A stretch of 25,967 nucleotides of DNA, taken from positions 1 to 25,967 of the forward strand of contig JAEZCG010000162.1 in NCBI GenBank assembly GCA_023430065.1, given 5' to 3'. The translations under genes and the position numbers were made by a program. Positions 7,276 through 17,000 of this stretch are shown in pieces (the first letter of the stretch is position 1; each line of letters opens with the position of its first letter). The stretch comes from Pseudomonadota bacterium (GTDB lineage Bacteria; Pseudomonadota; Gammaproteobacteria; Burkholderiales; SHXO01). The notes below the pieces were generated by a model, which worked only from the letters and a program-made list of their open reading frames with translations, had not been told where the DNA came from and did not search any database.

Positions 7276-8502
7276 TCAGCCTGCGTACACCTCGCAGCGC
7301 AAATGCAGGAAGCCGCGAAAGCGTGCACGCCGCGCGCGCTGCGGCTCACCGTCCAGGCGATAGCGCGGAAACCTGGCCAGGAAGCGGCCGATCGCCACGA
7401 CTCCCTCCAGGCGTGCCAGGTGCATGCCGGCGCACTGATGCGGGCCCGAACCGAAGGCCAGATGGCGATTGGGCGCGCGCGCGATGTCGAACCGGTCCGG
7501 ATCGGGGAATTGCGCCGGATCGCGGTTGGCCGCGCCGATGCACAAGGTCACCGGCGTGCCGGGCGGAAGCGACTCGCCTCCCACGACGGTCTCGCAGGTG
7601 GTGATGCGATTGCCCAGTTGATTGGAGCTTTCGAAGCGCAGGCATTCCTCGACCGCGCTGCGGATCAGTTCCGGTTGTGCGATCAGCCGCGCGCGCTGGT
7701 CCGGCCAATGTGCGAACGCGTGCAGCGCATTGCCGATCAGATTGGTCGTCGTCTCGTGCCCGGCGTTGAGCAGGAAAACGCACTGGTGCAGCAGTTCGTG
7801 GTGCGCGAGACGCTCGCCGTCGCGCTCCCCGTCGATCAGGCGGGTGAGCACGTCGCGTTCGGGATCGCCCGGCCGTGCGCGGCGCTGTGCGACCAGCCGC
7901 TCGAGGTAATCGAGGAACTCGCGCAGGGCATCGTTGCCGCGCGCCTGCGCCTCGGCGGTGAGCGCGGGTTCCAGGGCACCGAGGATCGCCAGCGACCAGG
8001 CGCGCAGCGGACCGCGCTCCGCGACGGGTACGCCGAGCAGATTGCCGATGATCTCGACCGGTATCGCGGCAGCGAAATCCTCGATCAGGTCCACCGTGCC
8101 ACGGCGCTGCATGCCATCGAGCAGTTCATCCACCAGGCGTATCAGCCCCGGCTCCATCGCCTCGATCGCACGCGGCGTGAGTGCGCCCAGAATCAGCCGG
8201 CGCACGCGCGTGTGCAGCGGCGGATCGTTGAACACGAGGCTGCTGGTGTGGTGCTGATACAGCAGCGAGTCGCCGAACTTGGGTCGGAATTCGGCCCGTT
8301 TGTCGGAACTGAACGTCGCCGGATCCTTGTACACCGCGAGCACCTCCGCGTAGCGGGTGAGCAGGCGGCTGCCGTCCGGCATCGTCTTGACGGGTGCCTG
8401 GGCGCGCAGCGCGCGGTAGTACGGGTACGGATCGTCGTAGAAGCCGGGCGGCAGCCGGCGCAGGTCGAACTGCACGATGTCCGGGTCAGGCAGGGCACTC
8501 AC
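7276..8502 (-). CDS. Cytochrome P450 (bacterial soluble, class I-like)
   Basis: Haem monooxygenase of 408 residues starting at GTG 8502. The oxygen-activating I-helix motif AGHETT is at 247-252, the ExxR of the K helix follows in EECLRF region context, and the haem loop FGSGPHQCAG places the proximal ligand at C357. RFDIARAPNRHLAFG precedes it as in CYP107-like bacterial enzymes. There is no membrane anchor, so it should be cytoplasmic and needs a ferredoxin and a reductase; neither is encoded nearby. It is the last gene of a minus-strand series and is separated from the upstream HExxH gene by 114 bases, so it may have its own promoter. The substrate cannot be predicted. Confidence 0.93.
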   Translation of the reverse strand: MSALPDPDIVQFDLRRLPPGFYDDPYPYYRALRAQAPVKTMPDGSRLLTRYAEVLAVYKDPATFSSDKRAEFRPKFGDSLLYQHHTSSLVFNDPPLHTRVRRLILGALTPRAIEAMEPGLIRLVDELLDGMQRRGTVDLIEDFAAAIPVEIIGNLLGVPVAERGPLRAWSLAILGALEPALTAEAQARGNDALREFLDYLERLVAQRRARPGDPERDVLTRLIDGERDGERLAHHELLHQCVFLLNAGHETTTNLIGNALHAFAHWPDQRARLIAQPELIRSAVEECLRFESSNQLGNRITTCETVVGGESLPPGTPVTLCIGAANRDPAQFPDPDRFDIARAPNRHLAFGSGPHQCAGMHLARLEGVVAIGRFLARFPRYRLDGEPQRARRARFRGFLHLRCEVYAG

Positions 8503-8560
8503 GATCGGGTCGGTTGAACGTGCCTGAACGCCGCGGCGGCGCAGGCTGGATCAGAGCCCG

Positions 8561-8566
8561 ATGATA
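8561..8566 (-). promoter_or_regulatory. Candidate -10 box for the P450 gene
   Basis: The minus strand reads TATCAT about 60 bases before the GTG at 8502, within the 114-base gap after the preceding gene. No clear -35 is visible, so this is tentative. Confidence 0.3.
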
Positions 8567-8616
8567 GTCGCTTCCCAGGTGCGCATGTCGACCGTCACGA
8601 TGCCGCAGCAAGCGGC

Positions 8617-9258
8617 TCAGTGCAGGTCGGACTTCACGCGCCCCCTGATTCCCTCGTAGGCCTGCGCCGGCTCGTCTTCGCCGTTGGCGCGTGCCTTCGC
8701 TTCCATATTTGCGCAGTTGTCGCCGGTGTAGGCGACCCGCGTGGGGTGCCCGATCGCGCCCAGATAGCGGTTCTGGATGAGGTAGGCATCGAGTTCCCGC
8801 TGGAACCAGCGGTCGCACGGCGCCCTGCCGGCATATTCGCCGCCTGCGTCCTGAAAATAGTGCACCAGCTCGTGCAGCAGGATCGACCGGTGGAACAGGT
8901 TCGATTCGGGACGCAGCTTGTCATCGAGGAAGATGCCGTCGCCGGGACGGTACCAGGCCTGGATCGCGCAGTGCGTGCCGCACACGTAGTTCTCCAGTTC
9001 GGCCTTGGGAACGCGATAGATCCTGGGCGGTTCCTTGGGGATGCGGTAGCGGGAGAGTTGGGGGATCGCGCGACTCAGTGTGGCCACCACCTCGTCGATG
9101 CTGCCTGCCTCCGTGGTGTCGATTCCGCGGCTGAACGCAGACGATTCGTTGCCGCCATAGGTGCTGTACATCCCGCCTGCGGGACCGGCGTGGCCGACCT
9201 GGGCGGCCACGGCGAGGAGGCCGGCCAGGCAGAATGCGGTGACGCGGAAGCTCAGCAT
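8617..9258 (-). CDS. Secreted hypothetical protein with HExxH metallopeptidase-like motif
   Basis: 213-residue protein with an N-terminal signal peptide: hydrophobic FCLAGLLAVAAQV with cleavage probably after GHA. The start at 9258 is backed by GAGGAG six bases upstream. The central segment LLHELVHYFQ gives HELVH at 129-133, a zincin-type zinc site. An acidic pair in RELDAY (E155, D157) lies 20-odd residues on, where a third ligand would be. Four cysteines (in YVCGTHC, APCDRW and DNCANM) could form disulfides in the periplasm. I do not recognise a characterised homologue; it resembles short uncharacterised DUF proteins with this motif. It may be a periplasmic protease or an inactive relative. 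It lies downstream of the DUF1835 gene in the same direction. Confidence 0.75.
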   Translation of the reverse strand: MLSFRVTAFCLAGLLAVAAQVGHAGPAGGMYSTYGGNESSAFSRGIDTTEAGSIDEVVATLSRAIPQLSRYRIPKEPPRIYRVPKAELENYVCGTHCAIQAWYRPGDGIFLDDKLRPESNLFHRSILLHELVHYFQDAGGEYAGRAPCDRWFQRELDAYLIQNRYLGAIGHPTRVAYTGDNCANMEAKARANGEDEPAQAYEGIRGRVKSDLH

Positions 9259-9380
9259 ACGCAACTCCTCAGTCAGCTCCCCCACTCGCATCGTCCGGCA
9301 GCCTTTAGCTTGGGCGTCTCGCGCCGATCGGCTGCTTTGCCGGCGTCTTGCATCAACCGTGCCTGCGCAAAAACCATCTC

Positions 9381-10352
9381 TCAGGCCGACACCACCCGCC
9401 TGCGCGCACCATCCCAACGCCAGATGCTATCAGCGCGCGACATCCTGGTGCCACCCCACCATCGCTCTATCGGCTCGACCGGCGCGACTGCTCCGTCGAG
9501 CAGCGCCTGACCGGCGGGGGTGAGCGCCAGTATCGCCCGCTCGATTCCCGCGCCGGGGACCGACACCCGACGGGCAAGGAGCGCGGGCTCACCCGTCTCC
9601 AACGCTTCGAGGCTGCGCCACAACCAGACATCGCCCAGGAACGGCCGGGACTCGCGCCCCTGCACGGCGCGGAACAGGGCGGATGCGCTCGAGGGCTGCG
9701 CCGCCATGCATTCCAGCGCGTTGCGTTCGCTTCGCGTCAACCCGGACTCCAGCCACGGCAGTTCCTCCAACAGCCGGTGCACTGCTCCAGGCAGGCAGGG
9801 GAGCGCATCGAGCTCGCCGGTACGCCACTGCCTCTCCAGCTCGAGCGGCGTGGGCGCGCGAAACGCAGCCCAGGCGCATCGCGCCACCTCCAGTTGGTCC
9901 GGCTCCACCGGCTGTCGCCGGCGCATGAGCGCGTGCACCCGCTCCGGCGGCAACGTGCCCGCTGCCTCGAAACTTCCGTCGGGCCGCACATCGAGCTGGA
10001 CCAGAGAGAGCCTCAGCGGCCGATGCGACGGCTGTGCGTACCAGTCGAGCACCTGGAGGAGCTGCAGCTGATCGTACAGATCCGACTCGAACCAGCACAC
10101 GACCTCGTCCTCGGCCTGGCTGCCGGCAATGCGCATGTCGCGCTCGTAGAACTGCCTGCGAATCGCGTCGTAGTCGCCGCAGCCCGCCTGGCCGAGGAAG
10201 CGTGCCCGCACCTCGGACAGTTCCTCCAGGGCGAGTGCGCCCGGGACGGGTCCCTCATGCAGGACATCGCGCCATGGAAGGATGTCCTCGGGTGCGATGC
10301 CGGCGCGGGTCAGCGCCTGTGCGGCACAGTCACCATCCGTGACGTGGAGCAT
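9381..10352 (-). CDS. DUF1835 domain-containing protein
   Basis: 323-residue cytoplasmic protein with no signal or membrane segment. The N-terminus MLHVTDGDCAAQAL followed by ILPWRDVLHEGPVP is the signature of DUF1835. The rest is rich in Arg, Glu and Leu helices, including WFESDLYDQLQLLQVLDWY, which is also common in this group. Its biochemical role is unknown; no catalytic motif is evident. The ATG at 10352 is two bases after the stop of the Sel1-repeat gene, indicating translational coupling. That tight link between an exported protein and a cytoplasmic one is notable. Confidence 0.82.
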   Translation of the reverse strand: MLHVTDGDCAAQALTRAGIAPEDILPWRDVLHEGPVPGALALEELSEVRARFLGQAGCGDYDAIRRQFYERDMRIAGSQAEDEVVCWFESDLYDQLQLLQVLDWYAQPSHRPLRLSLVQLDVRPDGSFEAAGTLPPERVHALMRRRQPVEPDQLEVARCAWAAFRAPTPLELERQWRTGELDALPCLPGAVHRLLEELPWLESGLTRSERNALECMAAQPSSASALFRAVQGRESRPFLGDVWLWRSLEALETGEPALLARRVSVPGAGIERAILALTPAGQALLDGAVAPVEPIERWWGGTRMSRADSIWRWDGARRRVVSA

Positions 10353-10354
10353 GC

Positions 10355-11233
10355 TCAGGTTTCGTCCTCGCCCGGCTGGGTCGCGCCAAACGGGCGCAGT
10401 TTGCGCCGCTGCTCGATGCGCGCCTGCAGGTTGGCGACGATCTCCTTCGCGCGTGCACTCTGCTGGGCGCTGAGCTTGTCCGTCAGGCCATCCAGCGCAC
10501 GACGGTTGTCCGCGGCATCCTTCGCGTCCTCGGCGCCGAAGTAGTGGCCGGCCAGCGTCAGCCAGGCAACCCCCTCCGCCGGGTCGGCCGGCACACCCCG
10601 CCCTTCGGTGGTCATCAGGCCCAGGCGGTGCATCGAGAGGGCGATTCCCTTGTCGGCCGAGCGCTCGTACCAGTCCCGTGCGCGCTTGAGGTCGGGCGCG
10701 ACACCCAGCCCGTTCTCGTAGAAGTTGCCCAGGTTGTACATGGCCAGGCCGTCGCCGCCCTCGGCCGCGCGCTCGTACCATTCGCGCGCCTCACCATAGC
10801 TCTGCGTGACGCCGTGGCCGTTCTCGTACAGGTCGCCGATGCTGTTCATCGCCCACGCATCGCCATGCTCCGCGGCCATCTCCCACCACTTCAGCGCCTG
10901 CTCGTAGTTCTGCTTCACGCCGTGACCATTGGCGTAGAGCAGACCCAGGTTGTTCATGCTCAGGGTGTAGCCGCGTTTGGCGGCTTCCTTCCACCAGCGC
11001 ATGGCCTCCTCGAAGTTGGGCCCTTCGACACCGATGCCGCGCGCCCACAGCAGGCCGAGATTGTTGATGGCGCGCACGTCGCCGCGGCGTGCGCCTTCGA
11101 TCAGGTTCGCCGGATCAGTGGAGATCTCCCCCGGCTCGACCTGCGTGAAGGTCTCGTCCTCGTTCGGTCTGGCTTCCTGCGCCGCGACGGGGAAGGCCGT
11201 CAGCAGCGCGACGATCGTCAATGCCGATTTCAC
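10355..11233 (-). CDS. Secreted Sel1-like (TPR-type) repeat protein
   Basis: 292 residues from a GTG at 11233, chosen because GGAGAG precedes it by six bases and because it opens directly on a signal peptide (KSALTIVALLTAFPVAAQ, cleavage near residue 18). Residues about 55-235 hold five Sel1 repeats of about 36 residues with the pattern AxxNLGxLYxxGxGVxxNxxxAxxWxxxAAexG, forming a helical solenoid for protein-protein binding in the periplasm. The tail ends in a basic Q/R-rich segment. Sel1 proteins usually act as adaptors; the partner is unknown. It lies 174 bases after the lipoprotein gene and is coupled to the DUF1835 gene. Confidence 0.88.
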   Translation of the reverse strand: MKSALTIVALLTAFPVAAQEARPNEDETFTQVEPGEISTDPANLIEGARRGDVRAINNLGLLWARGIGVEGPNFEEAMRWWKEAAKRGYTLSMNNLGLLYANGHGVKQNYEQALKWWEMAAEHGDAWAMNSIGDLYENGHGVTQSYGEAREWYERAAEGGDGLAMYNLGNFYENGLGVAPDLKRARDWYERSADKGIALSMHRLGLMTTEGRGVPADPAEGVAWLTLAGHYFGAEDAKDAADNRRALDGLTDKLSAQQSARAKEIVANLQARIEQRRKLRPFGATQPGEDET

Positions 11234-11407
11234 TCGATCTCTCCAAGGCAAAGCGAAGGCGATGCGCCTTCGAACTCCCCTCCCGGCTGCAGCAGGGCCC
11301 GACTGCCCGCGCGTGTCGCCGCCACCTGTTTTGAACCGCCCGCTGCGTGCACGGTTCAGCGCCCCGGCGATCCCTGCTGCGCGCCCGACGTGCGCCCGAA
11401 CGGACAA

Positions 11408-11743
11408 CTACTCGCGCTCGACGATACCGCTGCCGGCCATGGCACTGCACACACCCTTTGGCGTGCACGCGACACGATAGTCCGTCGCACGACCGCAACC
11501 GGCCGCACGCACCGTGTACTCCACCCGGTTCAGCGCGTAGGCCTTGCCCATGTCGCCCGCGTCGTGGTCCAGCACGGTAGTCCTGACACTGCCGCAGGCG
11601 AGGTCGCTCTGCGCCCGCTCCTTCGCGGCCTCGGCCGCAAGCGGCTGCATGGCCTCGATGTTCTGCTCCACGCGTGCAGGCGGCATGGCGCAGCCGACGA
11701 GCAGGGCCGTGGTCACTGCAAGGGTCGATCCGATCGATCGCAT
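11408..11743 (-). CDS. Small putative lipoprotein
   Basis: 111-residue protein with a lipoprotein signal: TLAVTTALLVGCAMPP, in which LVGC is a lipobox and C18 would be lipidated. The residue after the cysteine is Ala, which favours outer-membrane sorting. The mature part has four further cysteines (LACGS, AGCGR, VACTP, GVCSA), suggesting two disulfides. I do not recognise the family. It starts 12 bases after the aminotransferase stop and is probably on the same transcript. Confidence 0.7.
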   Translation of the reverse strand: MRSIGSTLAVTTALLVGCAMPPARVEQNIEAMQPLAAEAAKERAQSDLACGSVRTTVLDHDAGDMGKAYALNRVEYTVRAAGCGRATDYRVACTPKGVCSAMAGSGIVERE

Positions 11744-11755
11744 CGTGGTCTATTC

Positions 11756-12940
11756 CTACTTCCTTCCGAGATATTCGCGGATCCGGCGCACCCCTTCCTG
11801 CAGGACCGGCACCGGTTTCGGATACGAGAAGCGCACGTGCTCGGCGGCGCCGTTGTCGCCGAAGTCGATACCAGGCGCCACCGCCACACCGGCACGCTCG
11901 AGCAGATCCACGCAGAAGGCGTAGCTGTCGCGCGTGAGGCGGCTGCAGTTGGCATAGACGTAGAACGCGCCCTGCGGGGTGACCGGAATGTCGAATCCCA
12001 GCTCGCGCAAGGCCGGCAACAGGTAGTCGCGCTGGGCCTGGAAGCGCACCCGGTTGGCCTCGCATGCGGCCAGCGTCTGCGGCGTGAATGCGGCCAGCGC
12101 GGCGTGCATGGCAATCTCGGAGTTGGAGATGAACAGGTTCTGCGCCAGCTTCTCGACGTGCGCGACGTAGCGCTGCGGCAGCACCATCCAGCCCAGGCGC
12201 CAGCCCGTCATGCAGAAGTACTTGGAGAAGCTGTTGATGACGAATACGTCGTCGGTGAGCTCCAGCGCGCTGTGCGCCTCCTCGCCGTAGGTGAGGCCAT
12301 GGTAGATCTCGTCCACGATGAGCACGCCCCCGCGCTCGCGCACGACGGCGTGGATGCGCTGCAGTTCCTGCTGCGAAATCAGCGTGCCGGTGGGGTTCGA
12401 GGGCGTCGCCACCATGACGGCGACCGTGCGCGGAGTCCAGTGCCGTGCCACCAGCTCGGCGGTGAGCTGGTAACCGGTGTCGGCGCCCACGGGTACGCCG
12501 ACCGCCCGGCCTTCCATCGCCCGGGTGAAATGCCGGTTGCACGGATAGGCAGGGTCCGGCATGAGCACCTCGTCGCCGGGCGAGAGCAGGACGCCCATGG
12601 TCAGCAGCAGCGCGCCGGACGAGCCGCTGGTCACGGCGATGCGCGAGACCGGCACCTGCGCGCCATAGCGCGTGCGGTACCAGTCCGACAAGGCCTGGCG
12701 CAGGGCCGGTGTGCCGAGCGAGGGCGTGTAGCGCACCTGGCCGGCCTGCAACGCGGCCATGCCGGCGTCGAGAATGGGCTGCGGCGTGGGAAAGTCCGGC
12801 TCGCCGATCACCATGTTGATGATGTCGCGCCCTTGCGCCTCCAGTTCCTTCGCGCGCGTAACCAGCACCACCACATGGAAGGGCTCGATCTGCGCCATGC
12901 GCTCGGCGAGTGGCCCGACGTGCATCGTCGCATCGTTCAT
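11756..12940 (-). CDS. Pyridoxal-phosphate-dependent class I/II aminotransferase
   Basis: Fold-type I PLP enzyme of 394 residues from the ATG at 12940. An upstream in-frame ATG at 12967 would lie at or near the predicted transcription start, so the downstream start is preferred. Motifs: MVIGEPDFPTPQPI, VRYTPSLGTPALRQALSDWY, ATPSNPTGTLIS, VDEIYHGLTYG, and NSFSKYFCMTGWRLGW with the Schiff-base lysine at K240. A carboxylate-binding arginine lies in HVRFSYP near the end. It transfers an amino group between an amino acid and a 2-keto acid; the sequence resembles aspartate/alanine-type bacterial transaminases, but the specificity is open. It is divergent from the PanE-like gene. Confidence 0.9.
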   Translation of the reverse strand: MNDATMHVGPLAERMAQIEPFHVVVLVTRAKELEAQGRDIINMVIGEPDFPTPQPILDAGMAALQAGQVRYTPSLGTPALRQALSDWYRTRYGAQVPVSRIAVTSGSSGALLLTMGVLLSPGDEVLMPDPAYPCNRHFTRAMEGRAVGVPVGADTGYQLTAELVARHWTPRTVAVMVATPSNPTGTLISQQELQRIHAVVRERGGVLIVDEIYHGLTYGEEAHSALELTDDVFVINSFSKYFCMTGWRLGWMVLPQRYVAHVEKLAQNLFISNSEIAMHAALAAFTPQTLAACEANRVRFQAQRDYLLPALRELGFDIPVTPQGAFYVYANCSRLTRDSYAFCVDLLERAGVAVAPGIDFGDNGAAEHVRFSYPKPVPVLQEGVRRIREYLGRK

Positions 12941-12972
12941 CGTGACATCCCGTTGGCGATTTCGCATCGCAC

Positions 12973-12978
12973 AGTGTA
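12973..12978 (-). promoter_or_regulatory. Candidate -10 box for the aminotransferase gene
   Basis: The minus strand reads TACACT. The implied transcription start near 12966 falls just inside the longer possible reading frame, which supports translation from 12940. The -35 is unclear. Confidence 0.35.
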
Positions 12979-13065
12979 ATCGGAACCGGGCACGACCAGT
13001 TCGTCCGGCGTCCGGCGAAAACCGCTAGCATCCCGCACTTCCATGGGAACCGTGCAGGAGAAGGA

Positions 13066-14007
13066 ATGAAGATCGCGGTAATCGGTGCCGGCGGCGTCGG
13101 CGGCTATTTCGGCGCGCGCCTGGCGGCCGGCGGGCAGGAGGTGCATTTCCTGGCCCGCGGCGCACACCTGGCGGCGATGCGTGCCAGCGGGCTGCAGGTG
13201 CTGAGCGGCAACGGCGACGTGCTGGTGAAGCCCGTGCAGGCAAGCGCCCGTGCAGATGAAATCGGCATCTGCGACCTGGTGATGATCGCGGTGAAGCTCT
13301 GGTCCACGCGCGAGGCGCTCGAGCAGGCACGCCCGATGGTGGGTCCGGATACTGCAGTCGTGTCGTTCCAGAACGGCGTGAACGCCGTGGACGAGGTGGT
13401 GGCGGCCTACGGCCGCGAGCGCGCGCTCGGCGGCGTCGCCAACATCGCTGCCGTGATCGAGAAGCCGGGCGTCATCCGCCACACCGGCAGCATGGCGCTG
13501 CTGCAGTTCGGCGAACTGGACGGGCGCGTGACGCCCCGCGTGCAGGCCCTGCAGGCGGCCTGCGAGGCCGCGGGCGTGCAGTGCAAGGTCGCGGACGACA
13601 TCCAGAAGGCGATCTGGGAGAAGTACGTGTTCCTGGTCGGCGCCAGTTCGATGACGGCGCTGACACGCCTGCCGCTCGGTCCGATCCGCGAGGATCCGGA
13701 CACGCGCATGCTGATGAAACAGGTGATGGAAGAGGTCTCCGCAGTCGGGCGCGCCAAGGGCGTGGCGCTCGACGCGGAGCTGGTCGAGCGCCTGCTGCAG
13801 CGCCTGGACGGCCTGCCGCGCGAGATGGTGGCCTCGATGCTCGGCGACCTGGAGCGCGGCAACCGGCTGGAACTGCCGTGGCTCGCCGGCGGCGTCGTGC
13901 GCATGGGCCAGGCGCTGAACGTGCCGACGCCGGCGAACGGTTTCGTCTACGCCGCGCTCAAGCCCTACGTCGACGGACGGCCGAAGGATGCGCGCACGCC
14001 TGCATGA
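13066..14007 (+). CDS. panE: 2-dehydropantoate 2-reductase (ketopantoate reductase) family protein
   Basis: NADPH-dependent reductase of 313 residues, the family's usual size. It reduces ketopantoate to pantoate in pantothenate synthesis, or a related 2-keto acid. The Rossmann motif IGAGGVGGYFG is at the N-terminus, followed by DLVMIAVKLW, VSFQNGVNAVD, GGVANIAAVI, and KAIWEKYVFL containing the catalytic-type lysine K186. The C-terminal domain includes SMLGDLERGNRLELPWLAGGVV, where SS/D and E contact the substrate in PanE. The start has GGAG-rich sequence a few bases upstream. It is not next to panB or panC, so a paralogue with another substrate is possible. Confidence 0.87.
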   Translation: MKIAVIGAGGVGGYFGARLAAGGQEVHFLARGAHLAAMRASGLQVLSGNGDVLVKPVQASARADEIGICDLVMIAVKLWSTREALEQARPMVGPDTAVVSFQNGVNAVDEVVAAYGRERALGGVANIAAVIEKPGVIRHTGSMALLQFGELDGRVTPRVQALQAACEAAGVQCKVADDIQKAIWEKYVFLVGASSMTALTRLPLGPIREDPDTRMLMKQVMEEVSAVGRAKGVALDAELVERLLQRLDGLPREMVASMLGDLERGNRLELPWLAGGVVRMGQALNVPTPANGFVYAALKPYVDGRPKDARTPA

Positions 14008-14066
14008 CGAACGCGATGACCAGCCTACGCGAGCGTCATCGCGCAACCTTCCATGCGGGCGGATGG

Positions 14067-14072
14067 TAAAGT
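14067..14072 (+). promoter_or_regulatory. Candidate -10 box for the helicase-nuclease gene
   Basis: TAAAGT in an ATGGTAAAGTGCGG context lies 23 bases before the GTG at 14095, in the 87-base gap after the PanE-like gene. The -35 is weak. If real, it gives the gene its own promoter with a very short leader. Confidence 0.3.
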
Positions 14073-14094
14073 GCGGGACGAGACCTGAGGCGCC

Positions 14095-17000
14095 GTGCGT
14101 CTCTCCCCACTCCAACAAGATCGCACCGAGAGACGGGCCCCATCCGGCCCCGCGATGCTGCGTCAAGACTCCCTCGTCGCCGATGCGACCACTCCCAGGA
14201 AGCGACGCCTCCAGGCGCTGATCGACTACGTCGCGCAGACCGGGCGCGCGCGCAGCAGAGTCGTCTCCAACGTCACCGACCACGGTCTGTTCCTGCTGTT
14301 CGAGCACCAGCTCGCGGCAGTGGACGGCAGCCGGCTCAACGACATCGGCGCCGACGGCGAGGACGACATCTGGCTGACGGTGTCGCGTCCGCCCGGCCCC
14401 GAACTCCCGCCGCGTCCCGACAATCCCTGGCTGGCACCCTGGCTGGCAGTCGGCGTGGCGGTGCTGGTGGCACCCAAGCTGGCCGATGCCATCGACGCTG
14501 CGGCGCTGATCGCCGCCGGCACCCATCGCGCGGCCGGCCTCGGGCCGGGCGACGCGGACGCGGCGATCCAGCCGACCGTGGACGCCCAGGCGCGCGTGGC
14601 GCTGCGCGACTATGCGTACCGCGCGGAAGTGGAGAAGCAGTACGCTGCCTACATGGAAGACCGCTGGGTGCCCTGGGCCGACGGCGAACGCCGCCGGCGC
14701 CGGCAGTCGCGCCTGTACGTACGCCTGTTTACGCTGCACCAGCAGATGTCCGGATCGCTGCTCGAGGCGCCGGTGGAGCTGGTGTGGGGCCTGGGCGTGG
14801 GCGTGGTCGACGTCCCCGGTACGCCCGCGGCATATCCGCTGATCACGCAGCTCGTCGACCTGTCGGTCAACGCCCGTACCGGGGCGGTGGAGATCCGTCC
14901 GCGCGATGCCGAGCCGCGCGTCGAACTCGACTACTACGCCGCGCTCGATCGCAACGGGGCCGAGCGCGCTGCGGCGCATCGGGCCGAGCAGGCCGGGCGG
15001 CAGGTCCTGCAGCAGGCGAGCGAGGCGCTCTCGCCGTTCGATCCTGCCACCTATCGGCCGGCCATCGCCGCCGTCCTGGACGCGCTGACGCCGGTCGCGC
15101 GGCGCGCGGGAGACCTCGCCATGGTGGGAAGCGGCGCACCCGATCAGCCCCTGCCGATTCGCGTGAGCGAGGGATGGGTGCTGTTCGCCCGCCCGCGCAG
15201 CAGCAACCTGCTGGTACACGATCTCGAGCAGTACCGGCGCCTGCTGCAGGACATCGCGGGTGACGACGGATTGCCCGATGCCGTGCGCGCCATCGTGAGC
15301 GATCCCTCCAGCGAGGTGGCGCCGGTCGAGCTGCCGCGCTTTCGCGGCGTATCGACGGCCACTCGGCCGCGCGGCGTGGATGTCGACGGCAGCGTCCAGG
15401 ACCTGTACTTCCCCAAGGCATTCAATGACGAGCAGCTGCGTATCGTGCAGCTGCTCGAGGCGCACGACGGCGTGGTGGTGCAGGGGCCGCCGGGGACGGG
15501 CAAGACGCACACCATTGCCAACATCGTCTGCCACTGGCTCGCCACCGGAAGGCGCGTGCTGGTGACCTCGATGAAGGAGCCGGCGCTCGCGGTGCTGCGC
15601 GAGCACCTGCCCGAGCAGATCCGGCCGCTCGCCATCTCCCTGCTCGGCAGCGAGCATGAAGGCATGCGGCAGTTCGAGGAATCGGTGCAGCACATCGCCT
15701 CCGAGGTGCAGTCGATCGACCAGGCGGCGCTGGAGACCGAGGTGGCACAGCTGGAGGAGGCCATCGACGGGCTGCATGCGCGCCTGGCGCGCATGGATAC
15801 CGAGATCGGACGCTGGGCGCGGCTCAACCAGGCGCGCATCGACATCGACGGCGACAGCCTGAGCCCGATGGATGCGGCCCTGGAGATCCTCGACCGCGGC
15901 GAGCAGTACGAGTGGATCCCCGATGCGCTGGGCATCGGCCCGCAATACGCGCCGCGCGTGGGCGACGACGACATGGACCGGCTGCGCGAGGCGCGCCGCC
16001 AGCTCGGCGACGACATCGAGTACGTCGCGCACGAGCTGCCGCTCGCGACCGAGTTCCCCGACGCACGCGCGCTGCTGCAGATGCATCAGGGCCTGTCCGG
16101 CTTCGTGCGCATGAGCGCGCAGGGGCGCGGCGACCTGCCGCAAGTGCCACACGGTGCGGAGGGGGCGCTGAACGAACTGGCGCTCGCGCTCGCGCGCGTG
16201 CGCACCCTGCGCGCGCACGGTCAGGCCGAGATCGCGCGCGCCGGCACGCGTTTGCACACACAGCTGCGAACGGCGCCCGATGCGGATGCGTTCAAGCTGC
16301 TCGAGCACCTGGCGCAGGAACTGGCTGGCGCGGCGGAACTGCGCACGGCCTATCTCGCACGGCCGGTGGAGGCGCCGGCGGCGGCCGACCAGGATGGCGA
16401 GTTGATGCAGGCGCTGCAGAACCTGGCCGCCGGACGCCGCGCGTTCGGGCTGATGGGCGGATTCGGCAAGACCGAGACCAAGCGCGCGGTGGAGGCCGTC
16501 ACCGTCGACGGCCATGCGCCGATGCAGACGGCGGACTGGCAGCACGCGCTGGGCTTCCTCAATCTGCAGCAGCGCCTGCGCCAGCTCGGTGCGCGCTGGA
16601 ATGCGCTGTGCGCCGATCTCGGCCTGGTTGAGGTCGATCCGACCCAGCCACAGGGCGTCGTGGCGGCACTGGAACAGGTGCAGGCCTATCGCGCGGCGCG
16701 CGAACTGGCGATTGCCGAAGCGGACGTCTCGGCGCGCGCACTCGCACTGTTTCCGACTTGGCCACAGTCGGCGCGCGTCGCCGACGACGACGGGGTGCTG
16801 GCGCAGCTCGAGCGCGTGGTCGCCCATCAGCACAGCGCGCAGCGCCTCGGCGAAGTGTGGGTGGCGAAGGCGCGACTGCAGAAGGCGCTCGAGGGACGCA
16901 GCGGCCGCGTCGTCGAGGACCTGCGCGTGTTCGTCAACGACATGCTGGGCAATCCCAAGGTGGACGAGGGCCAGCTGCTGGCCGCGTGGAGCGCGTCGAT

